A stretch of DNA of 64,000 nt from Macropodus opercularis (Eukaryota > Chordata > Actinopteri > Anabantiformes > Osphronemidae): the NCBI GenBank assembly GCA_030770545.1, contig CM061109.1, forward strand, positions 14,554,001-14,618,000, read 5' to 3'. The notes under the pieces are model-generated. The model ran no database searches. It saw only the letters and a list, made by a program, of their open reading frames with translations, and was not told the DNA's origin. The position numbers were made by a program, and so were the translations under genes. Position 1 is the stretch's first letter; the number at the start of each line of letters is the position of its first letter. This document shows, one piece after another, positions 11,701 to 22,425 of this stretch.

Positions 11701-14510
11701 ATTTAGCAAATTTAAAAAATCATATACTTAAATTAAAAAAATCTCTCTATATATATGCTATAAATACTAATTTATACATTTATTTTTCAAATTTCTCATT
11801 ACTGCACGTGCATTTAAGTCTCATCCTCATATCTTACTACATACGAAGAACCCAAATGCCAGGAGGAGAGAGGAGACTCTGAAATGAGATGTCCTTAATG
11901 ATGGCAGACAAGAAACGATTTCCAGATTAAAGGAGGAGAAAAGAGCCGCGAAGTGAGCTAATGGGAAGAGCCTAATATCTAAAAGCTGATATAATCACAT
12001 AGTGACTGCTGGCTTCAGTTTACCTCTGTTTCAAAAGTTACCACAAAATTTAAGCAGAATACCTGAAACTATTATTTGTAAACTACATGCATATCGTACA
12101 AAAGTGAAGTTTGTGTTGTGCTGGACTGAACACAAAGCTTCCATTTGCTCTGGAGCCCCGATGAACAAAACAGCTGGTATCTCCAATCAACATTTGCATA
12201 AAGAGTTTGCAGCATCTCATGTGGGAGAGAAGCAGATTGCTACGCGCTGAATGCTTGCTCCACAAGGTGCTAGTGGGCGTTGGGAACGAGAGGAACCACA
12301 CTGATAGGAAGAGAGAGAGAGTATTGATCACTTGTGCTCGTTTTGGTCCACATGCCACCTTTACGTATTCACCAGAGACGTAATGACATGCAGTACTGTT
12401 TGTCTTTGTGTCTGTATATTAGTGTGTGCACTTGAGAAAGAGGGAGCAGATGAAGGATGCTGCTCTGTGACATTTCAAAGGCCGTGAAGCACAGAGGTAA
12501 ACATGATTCCCACCTCTATTGATTGCTTGTGGTTGGAGGGTTTGTAGGTTTATGTTGACTTATAAACAGCCTGGGGACTGGCTTGCTCCAGTTTGATCAA
12601 TGCAGTGAACAAAAGATGCAGGTTAAAAGGTTTGTTGCTTTAGCTGTACACGCGTAACACATATAAAGCTCTTTTTCCAGCATTTAAATGCCCAGAAAGT
12701 CCCTCAGCGTTTATCCTTCAACCCCATTTCGCTGCTTACCGTACCTTCTTGATCCCCCTCTCGCCTCCTTTTGCCCTCTCTGCTCCCTGTCCTCCCCCTT
12801 CCTCATTTAACGTGTCCCCTGCTGAACCCGCTGTTGTTCTCTCGTCATTCATTTCATGCAACAGCACAGACTTCCGAGAGTGAGAGTGTTCTAAGAGTGT
12901 GAAAATCAATAACATCATCTCAACACTGTCTCAATTTTCAATTAACGGCTATGAGGTCCATCTCTCCAGACACATCAATCACAGGTCAGAGACATCCGAT
13001 TGACAAACTCTCACGACAATAGACTCACACACCGAGAGAGAAAGTAAAACATTTCGATCAAATTTTTACAACTGCGCTCATTAATATTTTAGCTGGAAAA
13101 TGAATGTGTTGCTTGCAAATCTACAGGAAATTAAATCTAACTTAGTGGTTCTTGTTTGGACATCTTCAGTTTATTGCTGATTTCAGCTCCATAACTCTGA
13201 TCTCACCACCCTTGTTTTCAGCTGGAGAAAAGCAGCAGAGCATTTAGATTAGGGCGAGACCAATAAAATTCACAAACTCCATCAACCCGAGTGTGCACGT
13301 CAGCATTGTGTTGGTAGCTCCACAAACCGATGACCTCCCAACATTCCCACCATGCAAATTCTTTCCCCATCTGAACTTGATAAACATGCAGTAAACCCTC
13401 TTGCTATCTGTGCCTTGATGTATAACCACAGTGATCCCATGCTCATATGCTTTTAGAAAAAGAAAACAAAGTGATAAATCATTGACAGCGGATCAGTAAC
13501 AGAGGATAAATCCTGTGGGCTCCACCCTCCCTGAATCCAGATGGCAGTCACCGAGATGATCTTCCTACTATTCCTGTTTAATGTGCTCAGCGGACACATC
13601 AGCGCTGTCTGTAGAGGTAAAGCTAATTAACATCACAATTAACACGCGGAGATGCGGTGAGAGACACTTCTTAGCATGTTTTGACCCAGAAACAAATGTC
13701 TGCTAGGTAAGATATTCAGAGGTGCTGATAGGGACCAGTAATATATTTTTATTTTGTCTGTAATATGCATATAAAGCGCATAAAAACTAAATATACAGAG
13801 CGCCGCACCTTTGCAGTGGATATTTCTATATGCAGTATGTAGAATGTACCACGTACAGGTGTAAAGCATCAGGTATGTTTGCTGACGGTCTCTTTTCATA
13901 AAGGCGTGAAGCAAATTACGCAGAATTATGGGAAGGTTCCTGGGAACTCTCTGAAATGATGTCAATAACCTTTGAATCATTTCCATGGCAACGGGGGCCC
14001 CTGTCACCGCAGTGAAGCCATTGTGCTGTAATGTTGCAGTTCCCCCTCAGGCTCTCCCTCGAGGACCTCTCTTTGCTGTATGCCATATTTACATTAACAC
14101 CACTCCCACAAGTAAACATATGGCACACTGTACTGTGGCCTGTGTGCCGGTGGAGCGTGGCGTAGAAGGAAAGTCCATGCAGTTATAGCTCCCGCGTGCA
14201 CTCAGTGGGGGTGTATCGCGGTTTCTATGAATTCAAAAGAGAGACATTTATGAGGTGAAATCGCAGGGATATGCAAAATGCCTCGGCTCACAATCCAGCG
14301 TGGTCAGGAGAGGGAATTTCAGATGTTGCTCTCCACAGGCTGTTGGGCCTCGCCTTTGTTTGGTGGCCAGGCTCCCTTCCTTCATTTGTCTCTCTCAGTA
14401 GTGAAATGAAGGATAAGATCAGAGCGAAGCCAAGACCATTTATGCACAACACAGTGACAAATGCAAAGCGGAAAATGACAATTTTCAGTTTTGACATTTG
14501 ACAATCATTT

Positions 14511-14568
14511 ATATATATATACTGTGTATATATATATACACATATATATATATAAAAAAAATTACATA

Positions 14569-14606
<38 letters not shown>

Positions 14607-14621
14607 TATGTAATTTTTTTT
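14511..14621. repeat. AT-rich repeat with a long perfect palindrome
   Basis: Imperfect TA runs start at 14511. From 14554 to 14621 the sequence is a perfect inverted repeat: aaaaaaaattacatactgta, then TA repeats, then tacagtatgtaatttttttt. The TA core is itself self-complementary. Confidence 0.85.
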
Positions 14622-16614
14622 AAACCGAGCATTACTTAACTATCAACCATTTGCCAACTAATTAAATCTCATAATTGCCCTACTTAAGAGATATACGTAA
14701 TTTAATTAGCACGGCTGGATCCTATTAAAGGAGAAAGAGGAGCTGCTGAACGGAGCTTCGGTGAGCTGCCTGCTCTTCTTAGAAGCCATCTGTATGTGTT
14801 GTCTGTCAGGAGAAACGCACATGTGCACACATCGTTGATATGGATGTGTGTGTGCATGCTTGATTGGCTTTTATATTTCATATTAATCATATTTTATTAT
14901 CTTTTTTACAGTGTAGGTGGAAACAAAATCAACATAAGGATATAAGGATGTTGCAGTTGCATGTGACTGAACGTCCACTAGACCGTGAGTAAAGTATGTA
15001 ATTTAAATGTGTAATCTATTGTGTTCACGCCAGCAAACACGGCCACCCACGTTTACACACTGCACTACGTTTCCGCCGTAGTTCCCTCGTAACTTTTGCA
15101 GTGTTGGCACAATATTTGCATACAATACAGCGCAGCGGTGTGTGTCTCTCAGTCCGGCAAGTCGTCGCCCAGTCGCTCTCTTTGCCTGTGAGGCATGTGT
15201 GACTGCTGGCACCTTTCCAGTAATAGGTCTCATCTCCTCATCCCATCAGGGTGGTCAGAGCCCATCCTCGCTAGCTCTCTATTACTAAACAGAGGGAGCA
15301 GCATGAGACTGTTCACACAGTACACAATCCTCTATCATCTGATTCCTGTCACATTGTGATGCCTCCCTTCGGGGTTTTATATGGAAATAGGAATGAGGAT
15401 TAAATTTTGGGCTTGTATTTCCATGTTACACACTATTGATAATTATGAAATACCAGGCAGAGATGGAGAGGAACGAGCATTTGAGTGTGCAGAATGAAAC
15501 TGTATTGTACTGCTCTGGCTCTCCACATGGAGGGTGCAACCCATCTGTCACCAATACTAGACGGGGGTTGGGAAAGGAACAAAAACGTCAGTTTACAATA
15601 AATGTACAATCCTTTTACAATCTTTTGTACAAGGTTTTCTTCCTATTTCTTTGAAATATGTATTATTTGAAGCCTCGAGGCTTCCTCTTCAGAGTCTAAT
15701 GGCTCAGAGGAAGACAATAAAAGCATTGTTAAACATCACAGTTGCCAGTTGGTGTGCTTAGCTGCAATGGAAACGAACAGCGTGTCTTTGTTTCTAGGCG
15801 TCGCAAGGCAAACAATTCAACAACTTCTGCTCCACGACGAACAAGTTAAAAACTTGTGAATCAAAACTAAGGTCAAGGTCTGTTCTGACCAAACTATGTC
15901 TCTGTCTGGTCATGGTTGTCAGCCTTGTCTTGTTGAATAGTAAGGTAAATACCAGTCGTGCTATTGGTGCAGTGTTTACAGGCCACACAAAAAGCAAGTA
16001 GAGAAATCGTGGCAGTGTGTGAGTGTGAGTGTGTGGATTTGGCGTTTTGTTAGAAACATGACAGGTGACTCTTACATAATGCTTAATAGTTTTTTGGAGT
16101 GTGAAATAAGTTGCAGCCACGGTCATTTAAGGCAGATCAGCTGTTTACTGACGTGTCTGTCATTGAACAAAAAACAAACAAACGCTGTTAAACATCGTTT
16201 ACATAAAAGACCCAAAAGCTGTTGCACATGTGTAGTAGCACACACAGGCTTTACAGGGAGAGAGGAGCACTCTCAACTCTTATTGTTGCACAAATGGCTG
16301 ACATGACACTAGTGGGTCACCTTGGTCTTCTTGGATCCGTTTCTGAACAGCACTCAAACGTATATTTGCCACTCTGCCAAGGGGCTCAGCGTTCCCAGGT
16401 TGGGAACAGGACGCCGTGCAGCTGAAGGTGGGTTTAATTTAGACTGTTTAGCACCCTGCATTCTCTGGAGCTGTCAAAGCAGCATAAACAACAGCTCTTT
16501 CTCTCAGTCAGCTGATGTACATGAAGGTATTTGCTATGCACGCTCGCAGAAGATTAAACATAGAGCAGAGTGTTCTTCCTATTTCAGTCCACGCAAGCCT
16601 GTGCTCACAGGGAC

Positions 16615-16790
16615 GTTTGGAATATGGAACGGAATGGAATATGTCTTTATTGTCACTGTCACATGTACAACACGATTTAAAGCGCTGTCCAGTGAGAGCG
16701 TCGTTCAGAGTCATAAAAAGTCAAACAATACTAATAATAAATTAAGTGCTAAAATTACTAAGACAATAATAAATAGGAGTAAATATACCT
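16615..16790. repeat. Probable dispersed teleost repeat
   Basis: The block runs from 'tggaatatgtctttattgtc' through 'actgtcacatgtacaacacg' into an A/T-rich stretch with several 'aataataaa' words. The opening resembles a repeat seen widely in fish genomes. This is recognition by eye; no family is assigned and the boundaries are approximate. Confidence 0.4.
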
Positions 16791-19108
16791 AAAAACATCA
16801 CCTGAGCATACGCACACATGCAGTACATAAAGGGTTTTAACCTGCATTCGTACCCACTCATACATCCATCATTGCATCGATCCAGCTACAGACTTGAATT
16901 TTGTGCATTATTTCTTAGCAGCATTCATTCATTGCAGTTGGGTAAAAGCTGTGCTTGGGGCTGTTTGTCCTCGGTTTATTTGACATGTACCGTTCAAACA
17001 GGGAGTGGCCAGGATGTGATGTGTCTTTTATAATGTTAATACATAACTGTAAATACATAAATATAATATTTTTTCTCCACAAACACATTTGTATTTTCCA
17101 AAACACATAAACCACTTGTACTGCAATTCACGGCCTTGTGTGCTTTCCATAACCACGGAGAGTGGTATCGCATGGGCTTATCCGTAACCATGACAACCCA
17201 CTGGTTCCACTACGGGCCCTCAGACACCTTTCTGAATTGGCCGAGTGTTGTGAATGGTGTTTAGATAGGCACCGAAGCCTGCTGCTGTGGGAACAGTGTG
17301 AGATAACAGGACTTGTGATAATTCAGCAGATTACATGTGAATATCCAGTGGGATTTTAGGGGCTATTGCGTTCTGATAACCTTGCACTGCTTTGTTCATG
17401 CTGGCCTCAACACCTTCAACGTATTCGAAAGCCAAATGTAATGGTTGCCCTGGACAACCGCACTGATGAAGTTGTAGTGAAAAAGGCTGTAGGATATTCA
17501 AAGTACTGTGCTGTACTTGATAAACTCCTGCTCGCACCCAAGAAGAACGTCCATATCCACAGTGGCCTGACTGATCCAACAGTCAGTGTTTGGACCCATA
17601 ACAAGGTGTCCTTTATTTGAGATAGCCACAACAAGACGCCCGCACCCAACCCCCTGCAGTCTGCCATTCTCTGCAGACAGAAAGGTCAGTCAGAGAGCAC
17701 CATAAAGCAAAGGAGAGTGTGGTCATTGAGTTCCTCTAAAGTTTAATCAGATTCAAAAGAGGCCCACCCCTCTCCCCGTCTTTCTCCGGATTATGTGTGT
17801 GTGAGAGAGAGAGAGACAGAGACACCAAAACAATAAGCGTTTCATAAGCATAAGTGCAGCGACTGACCCCCAGGGTCAAAACAACAGGAAGGAAGTTGCG
17901 ATTTTGATTTAAACAGAAAAGACGGGACGGGGGGTTGATGAGGAAGAGAAACACAAACACAGAGAGTAAAGGGAGAAAGGTCTGGGATCTGTTTTTCACA
18001 GTCTGACGCAGGTGTCTACAGACGTGCTTGGCGCCTGTTCAAGTGTGGATTACAACATCAAGGCCACTACAAGGAAAACAAAACGCAAGTTGAGACAGAC
18101 TGGGGGCCAGTGAAAGTGTAAGAGTCGGTGGGACACAGTCTGTTTTCCTTACGCCTTCATCGCCTGCAGTTTTTTTACATTCAACCTGCTTGAGGCTAAT
18201 GCGTTCGTACTCCGTGTGGCAGAGGATGGTACAGGAAAAGGGTGTCGAGGACGTTTCCCCCCTTCGTTTATGAGACATGTCCGGGTCAAGAGGCAGGATA
18301 AGCAGCCATTAATGACTCAAGTTATTGGTCCCTTAAGTCCTAATGGTGGTTAGTGTGATATTGGGTCATATAAAAACAGGTTGTGGAAACTGCTGCTTTA
18401 TTGGTCGGTTGTTAAGCTTTGCCCTTTTAATGTGTCCAGCGTCGGACATCAATGAAATCCCTCGATATTGGACAAGAACAGTGACTCAACTTCAGTTATT
18501 ACAGTTTAATACATATAGGAAGTGCTTTGAGGAAGATCAAGGATACAGCGGATGTGTTTCTTATTTCCTCCTGACAAAGAGACCAAACTGGAATCCAGTA
18601 GGTTGATAATATAGGCTTCTGTTGTGGTGGCCATGTTTATATATTACCTTTTTCTTTCTGTTTGTCCTTTTTTAATCTATGCATCAGTTCGTCCTTGTGT
18701 ATATTTTTGGGGACTGTTTTCAGCTGCAGTTAAAATTTTCGGTGTGTTAGTTCAAGGACAATGTTTGGCTGAATGAACGAAACACAGGGTATATCTGTTT
18801 GCTACTATAACTGTTTGCTACTCCTTTTAATAGATTTGTACCTCACTTACAAGTATCTCACCTCTGAATGCAAATGTAACCAAACCATATCAATGCCACA
18901 GCGTTTTACTGACATTTAGTGAAGTGTGTGGAGTCTCCCTCTTCTTGAGCTGCAGCTTTATTTGGGTGTCAATACTCCGCTCTAGCGTTGCCAGTTTAGC
19001 CCATGGCTGTATTAAGTCTCTACTCCCTCTTTCTGCACTGATAGCGATCAGCCCGAGTCTTTATGACTTCCGTTATGGCTGAATAATCATTCGGCTTGGG
19101 CTTCTGCA

Positions 19109-19125
19109 TACACACACACACACAC
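19109..19125. repeat. Short (CA)n microsatellite
   Basis: CA dinucleotide run in intergenic DNA. Confidence 0.85.
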
Positions 19126-19284
19126 CCTCCCTTCACACATGGACTCCACCGGCCACCATGTCCTGTGTCACATAGAGGAAAGAGATTATTAGCTTCCTGA
19201 GAAACTGACAGGACGAGCACTGGTAGGGGCGGGTGTGGCAGGACGGCAGACATAGAGGAGGGCAGGATAAGGTCAGCTGAGATA

Positions 19285-19739
19285 TACAGTACTGTGCAAA
19301 TGTTTTAGGCAGGTGTGAAAAATGCTGTAAACAAAAAATGTGTTAAACATTTATTTTCATAAATGAACAAAATGCAGTGAATCAAACAGCATCAGTTCTT
19401 CTAGGTTCACTGTGTTTGAAGGAACTCGGCTGTAGGTTGTTCAAACATCGTGGAGAACTAACCACAGATCTTCTGTGGATGGAGGGTTTCTCATATGCTT
19501 CTGTCTCTTCACGTGATCCCAGACACACTCCATGATGCTGAGATCAGGGCTCTGTGGGGCCAAGCCATCACTTCCAATGTAGTAACCAAATATTGATTTG
19601 ATTTAGATTCTTCTTTTGTTTGCTCACTTTGCATTTTGTAAATTGACAAAAAATAAACAACCATTGTTTATATTTCTGAAAACATTCTTTGTTTACAGCA
19701 TTTTTTCACACCTGCCTAAAACCTTTGCACAGTACTGTA
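19285..19739 (-). mobile_element. Tc1/mariner-type relic, copy A
   Basis: The ends are terminal inverted repeats: tacagtactgtgcaaatgtt at the left, and the matching gcctaaaacctttgcacagtactgta at the right, with TA at each boundary. Inside, on the minus strand, is a decayed piece of Tc1-like transposase (APQSPDL...MECVWDHVK, about 19500-19570), corresponding to the region of the last catalytic acidic residue. The element is about 455 bp, cannot encode a full transposase, and lacks about 55 bp that copy B retains. It is a non-autonomous, internally deleted element. Confidence 0.85.
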
Positions 19740-21916
19740 GGTTGGTCGAACGTTCTCAGCATCTGTTACCAGGTGCCTTCAAGACAATTAGAAGCTGAGA
19801 GTCCTGGGGCAGCTGCAAAAAGAAACGTGCGACTGTATGGATTAAAAGAGAAAATGGGACGAATTATGTGATAATATAAGGTCAGTTTCAAGCAAACGTA
19901 GAGGTCACGACACGTTTTGAGCAAAGATACACCAGAACCATACGACTCCAGTAACTGGCCCAACCTTCAGCCTGCCACCGCCGATAAACTGACAATTGTT
20001 TGCATGTCGTTAAGAGGGTTTTATATACACACGCACACAAAGGCCGTCTCCACAACAAAGTGCCGACTCGGACAGCGCCAACCCAACATGTGCCGTCCTA
20101 CTATTATCAGCTGTTCGATGATAATTATTGTGTGTGCAGCCAAATATGTACATGTGTTTATCTGTCTCTGTGTACTGTTGTGCAGTGTGTGTTTATATAG
20201 TACATACCTGTGAGGGCAGATAGTCTGAACAAGGTCACGGTGTACCTGGGGATTTTCCTGCCAGCGCCAGGTCACAGGAGAAGCAAAACAAATTGCACCA
20301 AGTGCCAGTAACTAAGGGCAGAGCGGAGGATTGGAACAAATCGAAGCCGATTATGTGCTGAGCGGCTGTACAGCTGCAGGAGGGAGCTGATCAGATGGAG
20401 GTTTCTTTATGCACACATTTGTGGAGTCGTGTGGCTGGGCGGAGGCTGTGTGGTAAATTGTCTGTGGCAGAGGGGTAAGATCATCATGCTCTCATGACCG
20501 CAGAAAAAAACAGAGAACACATATGCACACAGTGTAAACACAAACACATGCCTCTCACTGTCTCTTTCTCACACAAACACAATTAGCCAGTCCTGTCCTC
20601 ATCGCAGCTTTGTTCCAGCGAGCAAGTGGGTTTAAAAAACAAATGACGTGCTTGGCCTTTTATTATGTTCCGGACACTGTTTTTCCTGAGGCTGGAATGC
20701 GGACAGGAATGTGTTGTTGCTCTGCTTGCACTCAGAGGGAGAAAAACCGATCATGCTATCATGCTTGAGGAAAAAGAGGAAGACGTAAGCGAAAGAAGCG
20801 AGAAAGGGAAAGTAGCAGAGACCAAAAGTGAACATGGAGATAAAAAAAGACACAACTCGCACACAAGCCGCCCATTACTGTTAAGAGGGGGCAGTGAATT
20901 CTCCTCAGCGTGGTTGGCTGCTTTTCGCTGGCTACTCCTTTTCTTTGTGTCTGCGTCTCTGGTTTTCATTACAGCTGTTATAATGTTCTGTGCTAAGGCC
21001 AGGCCTTGCATAACAGCCTGTGAGTTACTGGCTGTTAGTCGAAACGTAGCATGTGCCAGAGCTGCTCTATGTTGATGTGCAAAGGCCACAGGTGGGGCAA
21101 GGAGCCCACTGTCACAGAGAGAGAAGAGATGTGAATGAGTTCAGTTCCACGGGAACGACACAGTTCATGCAAATCTGACGGGGTGGAGAACAGACAAATC
21201 GCTTGTTAATAGAGCAGATTTATGGACTGTTATGAAAAACAAGACCTGATTTTGATGTATATGAATGCAATGAGGAGGAGGAACAAGTGTGAAGCAGAAG
21301 AAAGTGGTAGCGCACGTAACAGGCTCATCCTTCACCAGCCGCACTCAGGGACTCGTTTTTCCCAGCACGGAGATCCGGGTGAGGGATGACGTCTTAAACC
21401 CCTTCCCTTGTCTGGAGCTCCACACAGGGTAGGAACACCCAAGACAGATGAGGGAGGGGGGGGCACTAAAGGTGGATAATAGAGCTGGGGAGAATGGGGA
21501 GAATGGGAGCGAATGAGAGAACCGCTACTGTAGGAGGATGGGGGAAGAGAAGATGAGCGATGGCCGGAACGTCCGTCTTTTGATCCGTCACTGAGTGATG
21601 CTCCATTCAGTGTGTTGACTGAGACCACCTGGGGGACCCAGCAGAGGCTGTGAGTTTGTTTATTAGCGCTCGGGGGAGGGGTATCACTCTGCTATAGATG
21701 ACTGTCGGCCATCCACATTAGGGTGATTGAAGGAAAGTGGTGGCTCGCTTCCAGACAGTGTCAGTGTCTTTGCAGTGCTCAGTAAACCTGCTGCGTGGTC
21801 TCAGTGAGGGAGAACAACCATTACACGCTGCTACAGGAGAAACCAAACGAGGAAAGGTTTCAAAATAATATGAGGGAAAACCATGTCTCTGTGTTTTTAA
21901 GCCTAACGTGAATATG
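19740..21916. other. Intergenic spacer between the two Tc1 relics
   Basis: No recognised gene. A minus-strand Ser/Pro-rich open frame at 21332-21628 begins at a good acceptor and is discussed as a finding. Overlapping short ORFs near 20.6-21.1 kb occur on both strands without support. Confidence 0.5.
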
Positions 21917-22425
21917 TACAATATTGTGCAAAAGTTTTAGGCAGGTGTGAAAAATGCTGCAAACAAAACATGCGTTAAACATTTATTTTCATAAATGAAC
22001 AAAATGCAGTAAATGAACAAAAGAGAAATCTAACTAAAATCCGTATTTGGTGTCACCACCCTCTGCCTTCAAAACAGCATCAGTTCTTCTAGGTTCACTG
22101 TGTTTGAAGGAACTCGGCTGTAGGTTGTTCAAACATCGCGGAGAACTAACCACAGATCTTCTGTGGATGGAGGGTTTCTCACATCCTTCTGTCTCTTCAC
22201 GTGATCCCAGACACACTCCATGATGCTGAGATCAGGGCTCTGTGGGGCCAAGCCATCACTTCCGACGTAGTAACCAAATATTGATTTGATTTAGATTCTT
22301 CTTTTGTTCGCTCACTTTGCATTTTGTAAATTGACAAAAAATAAACAATCATTGTTTATATTTCTGAAAACATTCTTTGTTTATGTTATTTTTACGCCAG
22401 CCTAAAACTTTTGCACAGTACTGTA
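21917..22425 (-). mobile_element. Tc1/mariner-type relic, copy B
   Basis: A second copy of the 19.3 kb element in the same orientation, about 509 bp. The TIRs are tacaatattgtgcaaaagtt and cctaaaacttttgcacagtactgta. The minus strand retains more of the transposase C-terminus, including DAVLKAEGGDTKYGF, typical of the end of fish Tc1 transposases, plus the same APQSPDL...ECVWDHVK segment. Frame breaks and the short length show it is dead. Left TIR substitutions (acaatattg versus acagtactg) show separate decay. Confidence 0.85.

Larger units (their letters stand above)
8706..19284. other. Intergenic region between myo16 and irs2, left part
   Basis: No conserved protein is recognisable. Short ORFs on both strands (up to about 156 codons near 16.3-16.8 kb) lack supporting features and fit chance expectation. 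Separate entries cover the palindrome at 14.55 kb, a signal-peptide-like exon at 13.54 kb and a dispersed-repeat-like block at 16.6 kb. Regulatory DNA and lncRNA exons are possible but cannot be called from sequence alone. Confidence 0.6.

Noticed and set aside
16322..16792. 156-codon plus-strand ORF
   Set aside because: It runs into dispersed-repeat-like sequence, lacks a recognisable domain and has low-complexity Asn/Lys at the end.
17366..17667. Overlapping plus and minus ORFs, one with a fairly protein-like sequence (DNRTDEVVVKKAVGYSKYC)
   Set aside because: No convincing splice sites or recognisable domain, and three frames are open at once, so chance is likely.
20632..21089. ORFs of 76-136 codons on both strands
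   Set aside because: Mutually overlapping frames with no domain, splice or codon support.
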